Shown: positions 7,124 through 15,909 of the stretch, in pieces
Position numbering within the stretch: the stretch's first letter is position 1
How the letters are laid out: each line of letters opens with the position of its first letter
DNA from: Lachnospiraceae bacterium
Lineage (GTDB): Bacteria; Bacillota; Clostridia; Lachnospirales; Lachnospiraceae
Reading direction: 5' to 3'
Length of the DNA: 47,240 bases
NCBI GenBank assembly: GCA_021199655.1
Contig: JAJQHQ010000012.1
Span: 1 to 47,240, forward strand
The notes under the pieces: generated by a model
Databases searched by the model: none
Seen by the model: the letters and a program-made list of their open reading frames with translations, nothing else
Told to the model about the DNA's origin: nothing
Position numbers and translations under genes: made by a program

Positions 7124-8824
7124 CTAATCACTCCCTTCCAGTAGACGCGCGATCTCTTCCGCGACATCATTGCATTTGAATATAACTTCGATTCCTCCCG
7201 ACGGATAGTAAACAATCCGCTCCACCAGTTCCTTTACAAGAGCTTCATTGAAATCCCTCTTATCCAGATAAGATTCCAGATGCTTCACCAAATCCTTATA
7301 ACGGTTGACCGACTTTTCCAGTTTCCGTCTCTGCTGCTCTAGTTCCTGAAGCTCTGCCTGCATCCTCTGGCGGTCTGCAATATAACGCTCTTTCAGGCTC
7401 TGGTAATCCTCCTGCTCCAAAAGGCCATCCGCAAAGTTTTCATACAGCTGTCCCTGCCGTTCCTCCGTCTCCGCGATTTTCACGGTCAGAGCCACCATTT
7501 TCTTTTCTGCTGACAGCATAGAGCGCCTGCCGCCGGAGGAAGTATTCATCTTATCCAGCAGTTTCTTCCGGTCACACATGCTTTTAATCAGCACCTGTAT
7601 CTGATCCATGACGACAATCTTTAAGAAATCTTCATATACCACATGTCCTTCAATATCCTGTGCATCTGATTTTTTCCTGCACCCGTAGCAGGAAACCGCC
7701 TTTTCCAAAGTAGCGTAATTGTGCATATACCGCCTGAAATCCATCCGCCTGCCGCATTCCCCGCAATACACAAGCCCGGTAAAATGGTCCTGCATCCGTT
7801 CCCGCTGTTCAACATAGAAATGATCATCTGCCATCTTTCTCTTGTTATAAGAAGAGATCAGCTCCTGCACTTTCTGGTAATCATCCCTTGTCACAAGCGG
7901 TTCATGCGTATTTTTCCGTACCTTCCATTCTTCCGGCGAAGTCCACCGTACTTTTTCTGACTTATACAGAGCCTGCTTCATCCTGCCCATATGCATATCC
8001 CCTGTATAATTCGGATTCTGCAATACTTTCAGCACCGTCCCGGCATTCCACTTTGAGGAATCTGCCGGCTGGCCGACTCTTCTCTGACCCGGTGTAGGTG
8101 CGCCGAGAAGCTCCATACGCTTCGCTATATTCTTGTTCCCCACGCCGTCCAGCGCCCAGCGGTAAATCATGCGTACATATGGTGCAACTTCTTCATCCAC
8201 CAGATAATGCTTCCTGTCGTCAGAAACCATATATCCGAAAGGAGCTGTCCCACACGGGATAACATCCGGTCTGGATGCCCGTACTTCCGCAGCCGCGCAG
8301 ATTTTCCTGGATATATCTTTTGCATACAGGGCATTGACCATATTTTTTATCGGCACGGAAAGGCTGTCCCGGTCAGATTCCTGAATGCTGTCGAAATCGT
8401 CATTGACAGCGATGAAACGTATATTCAGGTGAGGAAACAGCGTTTCAATATAATACCCTGTCTCCAGATAGTTGCGCCCGAACCTCGAAAGGTCTTTCAC
8501 TACAATACACTGGATTCTGCCGCTCCGGACATCATCCATCAGGCGGACAAATTCCGGCCTGTCAAAATTTGTCCCGGTGTATCCATTATCCATATAGCTG
8601 TCCGTCAGTTTCAAATCGGGATGCCTGTCGATATATTCATAAAGCATCGACATCTGTGTCTGCAAGGTTTCATCTGTCTCATCCCCTCCGTTTTCCACGG
8701 ACAGCCGCCCGTAAGCCGCTGTAGAAAGCTGGTTCTCTTTCTTTTCATACATAACCGCCTGTGCGATAGATAACGCCTCCGCATTTCCCGCAGCATTCTG
8801 TGTCCGTCTGCTTTTTCTTGCCAT
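7124..8824 (-). CDS. Large serine recombinase 3
   Basis: A 566-residue large serine recombinase with the catalytic YGRLS, DNGYTGTNFDRPEF, VKDLSRFGRNYLETGYY and LYAKDISRKI motifs, a recombinase domain (APFGYMVSDD), and a zinc ribbon (CGECGRRMDF ... CYGCRKK). A long coiled coil rich in Q, E and R then leads to the C-terminal DNA-binding tail. The ATG at 8824 is preferred over the GTG at 8833: GGGGAGG lies eight bases before the former and overlaps the latter. A lead peptide of about 40 basic and polar residues precedes the catalytic core. It begins 17 bases after the stop of recombinase 2 and is followed after one base by recombinase 4. Confidence 0.9.
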   Translation of the reverse strand: MARKSRRTQNAAGNAEALSIAQAVMYEKKENQLSTAAYGRLSVENGGDETDETLQTQMSMLYEYIDRHPDLKLTDSYMDNGYTGTNFDRPEFVRLMDDVRSGRIQCIVVKDLSRFGRNYLETGYYIETLFPHLNIRFIAVNDDFDSIQESDRDSLSVPIKNMVNALYAKDISRKICAAAEVRASRPDVIPCGTAPFGYMVSDDRKHYLVDEEVAPYVRMIYRWALDGVGNKNIAKRMELLGAPTPGQRRVGQPADSSKWNAGTVLKVLQNPNYTGDMHMGRMKQALYKSEKVRWTSPEEWKVRKNTHEPLVTRDDYQKVQELISSYNKRKMADDHFYVEQRERMQDHFTGLVYCGECGRRMDFRRYMHNYATLEKAVSCYGCRKKSDAQDIEGHVVYEDFLKIVVMDQIQVLIKSMCDRKKLLDKMNTSSGGRRSMLSAEKKMVALTVKIAETEERQGQLYENFADGLLEQEDYQSLKERYIADRQRMQAELQELEQQRRKLEKSVNRYKDLVKHLESYLDKRDFNEALVKELVERIVYYPSGGIEVIFKCNDVAEEIARLLEGSD

Positions 8825-8841
8825 CTGTTCCACCTCCCCTG

Positions 8842-10338
8842 TTATGCGTCAAACCACTCTGACGGAAGCATCTCCCGCCATCTCATATATTCTGCAGGAA
8901 AGATTACCTCCACTCTCTCCATATCCTCCACTGTCACACGGTCAATCCATTTCCTGATCTGTGCCTTAACCAATACATCCGGTATCTCAATCCCCGCGTA
9001 AAATTTTATCCACGGATTCCTCTTGCTAAATGCCGTCTCCAGCATCTCCACCTCATCCATAATGGCGGCAAATGCCGTTTCTTTTTCTGCAAGCCTGTCT
9101 GTGATTTTCTGACGGAATGCCTTATATTCCGATTCAGAAATATCCTCTGTCTCCATCCTGCGGTATGCAGGAATATAAGGCTTTTCAATCTCTGTTATCT
9201 CGCAAAACAGCTTCTTTGCCTGTTGCGCCAGAATCTCTTTTCGCGCAGACAGCACTGCTTCTGCTTTATCACCCTGCACGGCCTCCATCGCCCGGATTGC
9301 TTTTTTCTGCTCACACCGCAAGGCTTCCACCGTCCGTTCCATGACATAATCATAAGAAATCCGCGCCTTATCCCAGAACCCGATGCAGAATGTCTGATAT
9401 GGCGGTTCTTCCCGATGAAGCCTGCACATCAGCGGCCTGCCTGTCTTTTTATCGAATATCTGCTTGATGAATGCATTATCCGAACGCGGCGCTCCCTTCG
9501 GGCTGTGAATGAGTTGTGATTCATGGAGCTTCTTTATCTTATCGAATGCCTCCTGCTCAACCAGCGGTTCAATCTCAACTTTCATTCTCACGCCGTCGAT
9601 CATCTTATACCAGTAACCGATATAAGCGGTATTGTCTGCCACCCGCTTCACGCTGCTTGCCACCCATTTGGTTGATTCAACCGCTCTTTTTTTGTGGCTC
9701 ACTCTTGCAAGGTGCATCATTGGCGTCTCATATCCTTTTTGGTTCAGGATTTTTGCAATCTCTGTATACGGAAGTTTCTTTTCCGCAGCCAGATAAAATA
9801 TTTCACGGATGACCGGGACAACCTCTTCATCAACCACAAAACCTCTCCTGTCCTCTGTCAGCAGGTACCCGTATTTTTCATCATGTACGGAATAATATCC
9901 TTCCGACTGCATCATCCTTGTCCGGTATGTCATGGCCGCACCCATCGCCGCATATTTCTTCTTTTTAAAATAATCCGCCGCTTCATCTGCTGTCAGGCAC
10001 ATGCTGCAGATTCCATCTTCAACAACAGCAAAATGGATACCCGCCGGATAAAAAGTTTTCAGGAGCAAGTCTTCTGCATAGGAAGCATTTCTTCCACAGC
10101 GGAAAACAGAATCCACGACCACCATGTCAAACTTCCGGTTAATACCGTCCATGCGCATCTGCTGAAATGCTTCATCCGCATTTTCATCCTTTTTACGGTC
10201 AACATACTTCTCCGCCAGCGTCCATCCTTTGCCCTTGACATATGCCCGTATCCTGCCGTTCTGCTGGCTGATAATATCAGAAGGGATCTGTTTTTCCGGG
10301 ATACAGGAAACCGTCCTCACATAACTCACACAGATCAT
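8842..10338 (-). CDS. Serine-recombinase-like protein with degenerate active site (recombinase 2)
   Basis: A 498-residue relative of the large serine recombinases whose key motifs are altered. Where active members read Y-x-R-x-S, this one reads YVRTVS, so the serine is shifted by one place. The GYSGT..RP motif is replaced by DRKKDENADEAFQQM. The arginine pair around VVVDSVFRCGRN is kept, and the zinc-ribbon cysteines are mostly lost. The recombinase domain (EKYGYLLTEDRRGFVVDEE) and C-terminal helices remain. It may be a non-catalytic partner of the three other recombinases, for example for site choice or direction (inference). The start at 10338 overlaps the TGA of recombinase 1 in an ATGA, with GGAG nine bases upstream, so translation is probably coupled. 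Confidence 0.8.
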   Translation of the reverse strand: MICVSYVRTVSCIPEKQIPSDIISQQNGRIRAYVKGKGWTLAEKYVDRKKDENADEAFQQMRMDGINRKFDMVVVDSVFRCGRNASYAEDLLLKTFYPAGIHFAVVEDGICSMCLTADEAADYFKKKKYAAMGAAMTYRTRMMQSEGYYSVHDEKYGYLLTEDRRGFVVDEEVVPVIREIFYLAAEKKLPYTEIAKILNQKGYETPMMHLARVSHKKRAVESTKWVASSVKRVADNTAYIGYWYKMIDGVRMKVEIEPLVEQEAFDKIKKLHESQLIHSPKGAPRSDNAFIKQIFDKKTGRPLMCRLHREEPPYQTFCIGFWDKARISYDYVMERTVEALRCEQKKAIRAMEAVQGDKAEAVLSARKEILAQQAKKLFCEITEIEKPYIPAYRRMETEDISESEYKAFRQKITDRLAEKETAFAAIMDEVEMLETAFSKRNPWIKFYAGIEIPDVLVKAQIRKWIDRVTVEDMERVEVIFPAEYMRWREMLPSEWFDA

Positions 10339-11984
10339 ATTGCCATTCTCCTCTCCGTGCTTTCTTTCGCTCCAAGCTCTGCCGCCCACTCAAACATTTC
10401 CTGAATTTCATCCTCGTAACAAAAATGTACTTCAACGGTATTGCTGTCGTAGACAACAATGCTGTCAATCAGGGAAGCCATCAGCTTCCGGCTCAACTCC
10501 GCAACATTGCGGTATTCCTTAAAATGTTCCACCCACGGACGCAGGCTCCCTTTCCTTGAAAGGAGCGCATCCCGTTTTTTCTCTCCCTCTGCCTTTGCTT
10601 TCTTTGCCGCGTCCAGCTTAACCGTAAACCGCGCGTTAATATCCTTAAATTCTTCACGGGTGACAACCCCGTCAAGCATATCCTGATAAACCTTTGCTTT
10701 TAAATCCATGTACCTCTGGATTTCCTTATCCAGTGATATAAGCTGTGCCGTAACCGTTTTCACGCCGAGACGTTCCTGCGGCAGACGGTCAATCTCTGAA
10801 AGGATTTCATCTGCTTCCAAGACAAGGCCGATCTGCTTCTGCACGACTTCAAGCACCATCTTCATCAGCTTTTCCTCGCTGATATTGTGGGAAGAGCATC
10901 CATCCCCGCGTTTGAATGTGGAGCAATGGTAATAATAATATTTCTTCCCTTTCTTCGTGGCGGAGCGCCGTACCATGTTCTGCCCGCAGTCCCCGCAGCG
11001 CAGGAATCCGGAAAGGATATAAACGCTCCCCTCGTCCGGGGCTGTCCTCGTGTCCAGGGCTGTCAGGCGCTGTACGGTATCAAACACCGCAGGCGGCACA
11101 ATCGCATCATGGGTATCCTCTACCCTGATCCATTCATCCTCATTCACCGGGCGGCTCTCCTTGACCTTATAATTGATTTTCCGGTTCTTGCCCTGCACCA
11201 GCGTCCCGATATACAGCTCATTATGCAGAATCCGGTTGACTGTCATAATCGACCAATGCGGAGAAATGCCCGAACGGAAACCGCTGTTAAAATTCAATCC
11301 GCACATTCTTTTATACTCCAGCGGCGGCAGGACTTTCATTTCATCGAGCCGTGCTGCGATCCTCTGTGCGCTGTATCCGTTCAGCTTCAACCCGTAAATC
11401 GTCCGCACGATTTCTGCAGCCACCTCGTCAATAATAAGATGGTTTCTGTCCTCCGGGTCTTTCAGGTAGCCGTATGCCGCGAAGCTCCCGATAAACTTTC
11501 CGTTTTTCCGCTTCACATCAAGCTGGCTCCGTATTTTGATAGAGATGTCCCTGCAATAAGCGTCATTGATTAAATTTTTGAAAGGTATAATGATCTGATC
11601 TGCATCGCCGGACTGGTTCATGCTGTCATAGTGGTCATTGATCGCTATGAAGCGCACACCGAGAAACGGGAAAATCTGTTCCAGATACCTGCCTGTCTCG
11701 ATGTAATTTCTCCCAAGCCGGGAAAGGTCTTTGACGATGATGCAGTTAATCTTTTTCTTTTTCACGTCCTCCATCATCCTCTCGAATGCAGGGCGGTCAA
11801 ACGTCGTGCCGCTGTACCCATCGTCAATATATTCTTCTGCGATGCTGATGCCCTTGCGGGCTGCATAATCTGAGATAAGATCTCTCTGGTTGCGGATGCT
11901 GTCACTTTCCAGTTTGTCGCCGTCTTCACGCGACAGCCTGCTGTAGCTTCCTGCTTTTGCTGAATTTGATTTGTAAACAGACAT
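10335..11984 (-). CDS. Large serine recombinase 1
   Basis: A 549-residue large serine recombinase and the first gene of the recombinase operon. The catalytic domain shows YSRLSREDGD with the serine nucleophile, DDGYSGTTFDRPAF, VKDLSRLGRNYIETGRY and YCRDISIKI. The recombinase domain (AAYGYLKDPEDRNH), the zinc ribbon (CGDCGQNMVRR ... YHCSTFKRGDGC) and a C-terminal coiled coil are intact. The ATG at 11984 is 12 bases after an AGGAGG that lies between the arms of a predicted RNA hairpin, so expression may be controlled at translation. All essential motifs are present, which makes this protein, with recombinases 3 and 4, a likely active integrase. Confidence 0.9.
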   Translation of the reverse strand: MSVYKSNSAKAGSYSRLSREDGDKLESDSIRNQRDLISDYAARKGISIAEEYIDDGYSGTTFDRPAFERMMEDVKKKKINCIIVKDLSRLGRNYIETGRYLEQIFPFLGVRFIAINDHYDSMNQSGDADQIIIPFKNLINDAYCRDISIKIRSQLDVKRKNGKFIGSFAAYGYLKDPEDRNHLIIDEVAAEIVRTIYGLKLNGYSAQRIAARLDEMKVLPPLEYKRMCGLNFNSGFRSGISPHWSIMTVNRILHNELYIGTLVQGKNRKINYKVKESRPVNEDEWIRVEDTHDAIVPPAVFDTVQRLTALDTRTAPDEGSVYILSGFLRCGDCGQNMVRRSATKKGKKYYYYHCSTFKRGDGCSSHNISEEKLMKMVLEVVQKQIGLVLEADEILSEIDRLPQERLGVKTVTAQLISLDKEIQRYMDLKAKVYQDMLDGVVTREEFKDINARFTVKLDAAKKAKAEGEKKRDALLSRKGSLRPWVEHFKEYRNVAELSRKLMASLIDSIVVYDSNTVEVHFCYEDEIQEMFEWAAELGAKESTERRMAI

Positions 11985-12044
11985 AAAGCCATTGACCTCC
12001 TAATTTACTCGCCTTGCGGCTGTAAACCAAGAAATCAATGGCTT
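11985..12044 (-). promoter_or_regulatory. Structured leader that enfolds the recombinase ribosome binding site
   Basis: In the minus-strand transcript, a 10-base arm (12044-12035) is perfectly complementary to one at 11995-11986, next to the start codon. Between them, TTTAC/GTAAA and GCC/GGC arms (12026-12004) make a second hairpin with a GCAA tetraloop, and AGGAGG lies between the two structures. The outer stem ends two bases before the ATG of recombinase 1. Such folding could limit translation, but this is a prediction only. Confidence 0.6.
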
Positions 12045-12075
12045 CTCGAATTGCTATAAATTTTGACCCATTCGC

Positions 12076-12084
12076 ATTATAACA
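12076..12084 (-). promoter_or_regulatory. Extended -10 promoter of the recombinase operon
   Basis: TGTTATAAT on the minus strand (TATAAT at 12081-12076) gives a start near 12069, about 85 bases before recombinase 1. No good -35 hexamer is seen at 17 bases. Confidence 0.55.
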
Positions 12085-12201
12085 CAGCTTCCCGGTTTAC
12101 GCCACAAGTTTTTGGTGATTCACAAAAATTTTCTCCGTGAGCATTTTTAAACAGCCAGCTCCATGAGCCGTTCCTGTGAATCCCCCGTTTTCTGCACTCC
12201 T

Positions 12202-12474
12202 TTAGTCCTCCGCGAACATCGCGGCTTTCATGCAGTCCTCCATACTTTTCTTTCCGCTGAAACTAACCTTTACCACCATGCCGTTACTGATATAACAGTA
12301 CGGATTCCCGATCTGCCGGATGAAATCAAGCACACGTTCTTCCTGTGGAAGCTCCGTGTTGATCTTCACCTCCGCAATGTCTGTCAGGCTGTCCCTGTCT
12401 ACCGTGCGGATATCCACTTCGCGCATCCTGCGCAGTTCCTCTGGCGTTACTGTAAATTTGTTTCTCTGATTCAT
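12202..12474 (-). CDS. Small conserved element protein (DUF6870-like)
   Basis: A 90-residue soluble protein found in Clostridial integrative elements. It has the pattern TPEELRRMREVDIRTVDRDS, then VKINTELPQEERVLDFIRQI and GNPYCYISNGMVVKVSFS. It looks like the family labelled DUF6870 (from memory, not checked). No enzymatic motif is visible. The start at 12474 has AAGG close upstream and GAGG a little farther away. It stands alone between the oriT region and the recombinase operon. Function is unknown. Confidence 0.6.
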   Translation of the reverse strand: MNQRNKFTVTPEELRRMREVDIRTVDRDSLTDIAEVKINTELPQEERVLDFIRQIGNPYCYISNGMVVKVSFSGKKSMEDCMKAAMFAED

Positions 12475-13045
12475 ATCCTTGCACCTCGCAGTTTTTGTTT
12501 TTCACCTAACCCATGCCAGAGAGGGTGTTTTTCAAGGCAGGCAGAGAAACTTTTTTCATTTTTTTGATTTTTTCTTCCGAAACGGACAGGTTGGCAAAAA
12601 ATCGTCCGCTGTGCGGATGAAAATACCGCCACTGGCAGCACGTATGCTCACGCTTTCCGTTCAGGATTCTGCGAATCCCAAACGGCAGCTGTGCGGCACA
12701 CTTTAAGTCTGCGCCTTAAGTGCGCCGCTTCGCTGTTTTCCCTCTTTCCCATGTCCGACGTGCAGCAGCTAAGGTGCAAAGCACGGATTTTTGCAAAACC
12801 CGGTAGCCGCCGCCCTGTTTTTTCGGCTTATGTATAGAGGGATTTTTTATCCAAAACTGATAGAGCAAGTTTCGCCCTCGGTCCCTTGAAATAAAATCCT
12901 GCGGATTTTCTTCCTGCGCAACCGGGGCAACTTGATGGGGATTACGCTCCCCATACCCTCGTTTTTTTCACAACACCTGCGTGTCCGGTTCCCATCTAAA
13001 ATGGTCACACCGTGATGGCAGGCATCACTTGAAGGAGGCTTTTTT
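12475..13045. other. Non-coding mobilization region
   Basis: About 570 bases without a credible gene lie upstream of mobC. They contain several inverted repeats (see the oriT candidate), T-rich stretches near 12550 and 12970, and a small perfect palindrome AAATCC-TGC-GGATTT at 12894-12908. Short open frames here lack ribosome binding sites and recognisable products. Confidence 0.6.
12655..12728 (+). other. Candidate origin of transfer (oriT)
   Basis: A strong inverted repeat has arms CCGTT (12657-12661) with GGATTC (12664-12669) and GAATCC (12673-12678) with AACGG (12681-12685). It is followed 30 bases later by TAAGTGCGCC (12717-12726), which resembles the nick-region core of MOB-type oriT sites such as pIP501. 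The position upstream of mobC-mobA fits. The alternative nick candidate is the ATCCTGC in the palindrome at 12894-12908, similar to RP4-type sites. Confidence 0.45.
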
Positions 13046-13438
13046 ATGGGAAGGCATAAAAAAGAAACAGAACTCACCCGGACACATCAGGTCAAGATTC
13101 TGTTTACGGACACACAGTATGATGTGATTTCCGAAGACGCGCGCCGGTGCGGGCTTCCGCTCGCCGTTTATCTCCGGGATCTGATCGCAAACCACGGGTT
13201 GAGCGTCAGCTATAAGATCGTCCGGGACGATCAGGCAATCCATGACCTTACGGTTGCACTTGGAAGGATCGGCAACAACTTAAACCAGATCAGCCGTTAC
13301 TTCCACCAGCATGGTTCATCCACGCCGGGGATTGAAAAAGATATTTCTGACTGCATACGCAGGGTTTACGAACTTGGTGCCGAGCTGGACGGCATGGAAG
13401 GAGCCGACAATGGCGGTACTGAAACACATAGCCAGTAA
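13046..13438 (+). CDS. mobC: MobC-family relaxosome accessory protein
   Basis: A 130-residue protein with an N-terminal ribbon-helix-helix-like part (KKETELTRTHQVKILFTDTQ, then SEDARRCGLPLAVYLRDLI). The C-terminal helix GRIGNNLNQISRYFHQ is the hallmark of MobC (PF05713). MobC proteins bind oriT and help the relaxase open the strands. AAGGAGG lies nine bases before the ATG. The last 29 bases overlap mobA, which starts in another frame, so the two are translationally linked. Confidence 0.9.
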   Translation: MGRHKKETELTRTHQVKILFTDTQYDVISEDARRCGLPLAVYLRDLIANHGLSVSYKIVRDDQAIHDLTVALGRIGNNLNQISRYFHQHGSSTPGIEKDISDCIRRVYELGAELDGMEGADNGGTETHSQ

Positions 13439-15080
13439 GAACGCTGACTACCGCGCCGCTTTTGATTATCTCGTTTACCAGCACGACGAATTCACACAGA
13501 AACCGATGCTTGATGAACAAGGCCGCCGGATGCTCCGACAGGAGTATTATCTGGACGGTCTTTTGTGCCATCCTCTGGAATTTGCCCGTGCCTGCAATAA
13601 GACAAACGAGCGTTATCACAAAAACCAGAAAAAGAATGAAATCAAATCACACCATTACATCTTAAGCTTCGACCCGCGCGACAGGGAAGAAAACGGCCTG
13701 ACCGGAGAGGAAGCGCAGCGCATGGGGCTTCAATTTGCCGCTGAAAATTTTCCGGGACATCAGGCTTTGGTCTGCACCCACACAGACGGGCATAACGGCT
13801 CCGGTAATATCCATGTACATATCGTCATCAACAGCGTCCGCGCCGCCGATGTGGAACGCAAAGAATTTATGGAGCGGCCATGCGACAGCAGGGCCGGAAA
13901 CAAACATCACCTGACCAACAGCTATCTGAAATATCTGAAACAGCAGGTGATGACCATGTGCCAGAACCGGCAGCTTTATCAGGTTGACCTCTTAAATCCG
14001 GCACTCGAAAAAGTGACGGAACAGGAATACTGGGCAGGACGCAGAGGGCAGGAAAACCTCGACCGTCGGAATGAAGAAATCCGGCAGGACGGGCTTACCC
14101 CTCGCACCACGAAATTCGAGACACAGAAGAAATTCCTGCGGAAAGCAATCTGCGACTGTGCGGCAAAATGCGGAAGCGTTGAGGAATTTCAAAAGATGCT
14201 TTTGGATGAATATGGTATTTCCCTCCGCGACAAGCGCGGACGGTTCAGCTATACGCATCCGGACCGTGAAAAAGCCGTCACCGGACGGATGCTCGGAGTG
14301 GCATTTGAGAAAGAATATCTGGTTGATATTTTTGAGAAAAACAGTAAAGCGAGAAATGACAGAACAAAAACAGATACGAAAAGGGATACAGAAAGGCAGC
14401 CCGATTTTTCGGCAGACAGCAAAGCTTCCGGAACTCCTGCCGCAGAGCAGAACAGCAAAAAAAACAAACCGCAGATTTACACCACGACTAAGGTACGGCT
14501 CATTGTTGATCTGGAGAACTGCATCAAGGCACAGCAGAGCCGCGCTTATGCGCAGAAAGTGAAAATCACAAATTTGAAGCAGATGGCGCAGACACTCGCC
14601 TATGTGCAGGAGCATGGATACGCAAATGTAGAAGAACTGGAAAAAGCGTTATCTGACGCAAAGGCGCAGACTTCCGATGCACGGCACAGCCTGAAAGAAA
14701 CCGAAGCCGCACTCTCGGATGTGAATAAAAAAATCCGCCTGACCGGACAATATCTCGGCAACAAGGCGGTTTATGCGGAATACAGGAAAGCAAAAAAATC
14801 CAGAGATTTTTACGAACAGCACCGTGCGGAACTTTCCCTATATGAATCCGCCCGCGATCAGCTCCGCGCGATGTACGGCAGGCAGAAGCTGCCATCCATG
14901 AAATCACTGAAAGAGGAAAAAGATTCCCTCGTCTCTGCGAAAAACGCACAGTATGAAGCCTACCAGACTTCACGGACACAACAGCGGGAATTGCAGACTG
15001 TCGTTTCCAATGTGCGGCAGATGCTCGGTCTGAATCAGGAACGCGCGACGACACAGGAGAAGATTAAGAGCATCAACTAA
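13410..15080 (+). CDS. mobA: MobA/VirD2-type relaxase
   Basis: A 556-residue relaxase that would nick oriT, stay bound to the 5' end and lead the strand into a recipient. The catalytic domain covers about residues 1-240. It shows tyrosines near the N-terminus (Y14, Y20), HHYILSFDP at 81-89 and the metal-binding histidine triad in THTDGHNGSGNIHVHIVINS (H124, H135, H137). The C-terminal half is a long charged coiled coil. The start at 13410 is set by GGAAGGAG nine bases upstream and by where homology begins; the open frame extends upstream but lies inside mobC. No secretion genes are nearby, so transfer would depend on another element. Confidence 0.9.
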   Translation: MAVLKHIASKNADYRAAFDYLVYQHDEFTQKPMLDEQGRRMLRQEYYLDGLLCHPLEFARACNKTNERYHKNQKKNEIKSHHYILSFDPRDREENGLTGEEAQRMGLQFAAENFPGHQALVCTHTDGHNGSGNIHVHIVINSVRAADVERKEFMERPCDSRAGNKHHLTNSYLKYLKQQVMTMCQNRQLYQVDLLNPALEKVTEQEYWAGRRGQENLDRRNEEIRQDGLTPRTTKFETQKKFLRKAICDCAAKCGSVEEFQKMLLDEYGISLRDKRGRFSYTHPDREKAVTGRMLGVAFEKEYLVDIFEKNSKARNDRTKTDTKRDTERQPDFSADSKASGTPAAEQNSKKNKPQIYTTTKVRLIVDLENCIKAQQSRAYAQKVKITNLKQMAQTLAYVQEHGYANVEELEKALSDAKAQTSDARHSLKETEAALSDVNKKIRLTGQYLGNKAVYAEYRKAKKSRDFYEQHRAELSLYESARDQLRAMYGRQKLPSMKSLKEEKDSLVSAKNAQYEAYQTSRTQQRELQTVVSNVRQMLGLNQERATTQEKIKSIN

Positions 15081-15082
15081 TA

Positions 15083-15131
15083 AAAAAATCGAGGGGAAGG
15101 AGATACCGCATGATGGTATACCCTTCCCCTC
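15083..15131 (-). terminator. Intrinsic terminator downstream of the AbiE-type operon
   Basis: Arms 15091-15100 and 15122-15131 (GAGGGGAAGG and its complement) enclose a second stem ATACC/GGTAT. Read on the minus strand the hairpin is followed by seven T's, so it ends transcription of the gene at 15151. The plus-strand side lacks a T-run. Confidence 0.85.
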
Positions 15132-15150
15132 AAATTCTCATGGAGAGCAA

Positions 15151-15867
15151 TTAACATATTCTCGCTTTCACCTTGTTAGCCAAAGAAATCTTATCTGTCA
15201 ACTCTGCAGCCATAATACATTCTGCGATAAACTCTTTCAGATTCTCGAATCCCAATTTATATTCTTCATATAAAGATTGCACTACACTATCCTTTTCCAA
15301 ATTATATCCTTGGGAAATAGCATGAGCCAATTCGTGTACGGTAAGTCTCTTAATAGATTTTGATTCCTCGATTAACCGAATCCAAAAAACATCCATTTTA
15401 TACATTGAAAGACTTGTGAAATTAATATCATGTCTTCTTGCATCCTGAAGAAAGGTCTCATTCAGCATTTTTTCAAAATCTGAAATCTTAATTCTATTAA
15501 TTACAACCTGCTGGATATACTTAGCATATAGCCTCTGCTTGCAATCAATGACGCGCTGAATCGCTCCTTCATCTTCCAAAGGCATACCCGATACTCTGAT
15601 ATGATTAAATCCAATCAGCTTAAACTCTTCATTATGTTTTGCCAGATCATCAACTTTTAAATAACGCTTACCTTCATTGTTATGAGTATAAAGCGTTTCA
15701 CTAAACTTGTTTGTCGAATGATCCCAAGAATAAAAATCACAAACTCTATTCAGCTGTATTTTTGGATATTTTTGCATATACTCATCAACTAATTTTTTAA
15801 TATATTCTATCTGTTCATCACTCATTCCCATACCTTTATATTGAACAAAATCAAATTTTGGTTTCAT
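15151..15867 (-). CDS. Putative zincin-type metallopeptidase, third gene of the AbiE operon
   Basis: A 238-residue protein of unknown family. It carries LTVHELAHAIS (residues 176-186), an HExxH zinc-binding motif with hydrophobic context typical of zincin metalloproteases. Possible third ligands are glutamates in the helix EFIAECIMAAE about 30 residues later. There is no signal peptide or membrane segment, so it should act in the cytoplasm. It starts 42 bases after AbiEii, on the same strand, with GGGGAG upstream of the ATG, and is followed by the terminator. It may be an accessory effector, or a processing protease for the toxin or antitoxin (inference). The N-terminal 160 residues show nothing I recognise. 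Confidence 0.65.
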   Translation of the reverse strand: MKPKFDFVQYKGMGMSDEQIEYIKKLVDEYMQKYPKIQLNRVCDFYSWDHSTNKFSETLYTHNNEGKRYLKVDDLAKHNEEFKLIGFNHIRVSGMPLEDEGAIQRVIDCKQRLYAKYIQQVVINRIKISDFEKMLNETFLQDARRHDINFTSLSMYKMDVFWIRLIEESKSIKRLTVHELAHAISQGYNLEKDSVVQSLYEEYKLGFENLKEFIAECIMAAELTDKISLANKVKARIC

Positions 15868-15909
15868 CTATTTTTTCTCCCCAAACATACTGTAAAGTAA
15901 TAGTTCCGC

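Noticed and set aside
9694-10404. 236-codon plus-strand frame within the recombinase region
   Set aside because: Antisense shadow of recombinase 2 with histidine- and isoleucine-rich nonsense composition.
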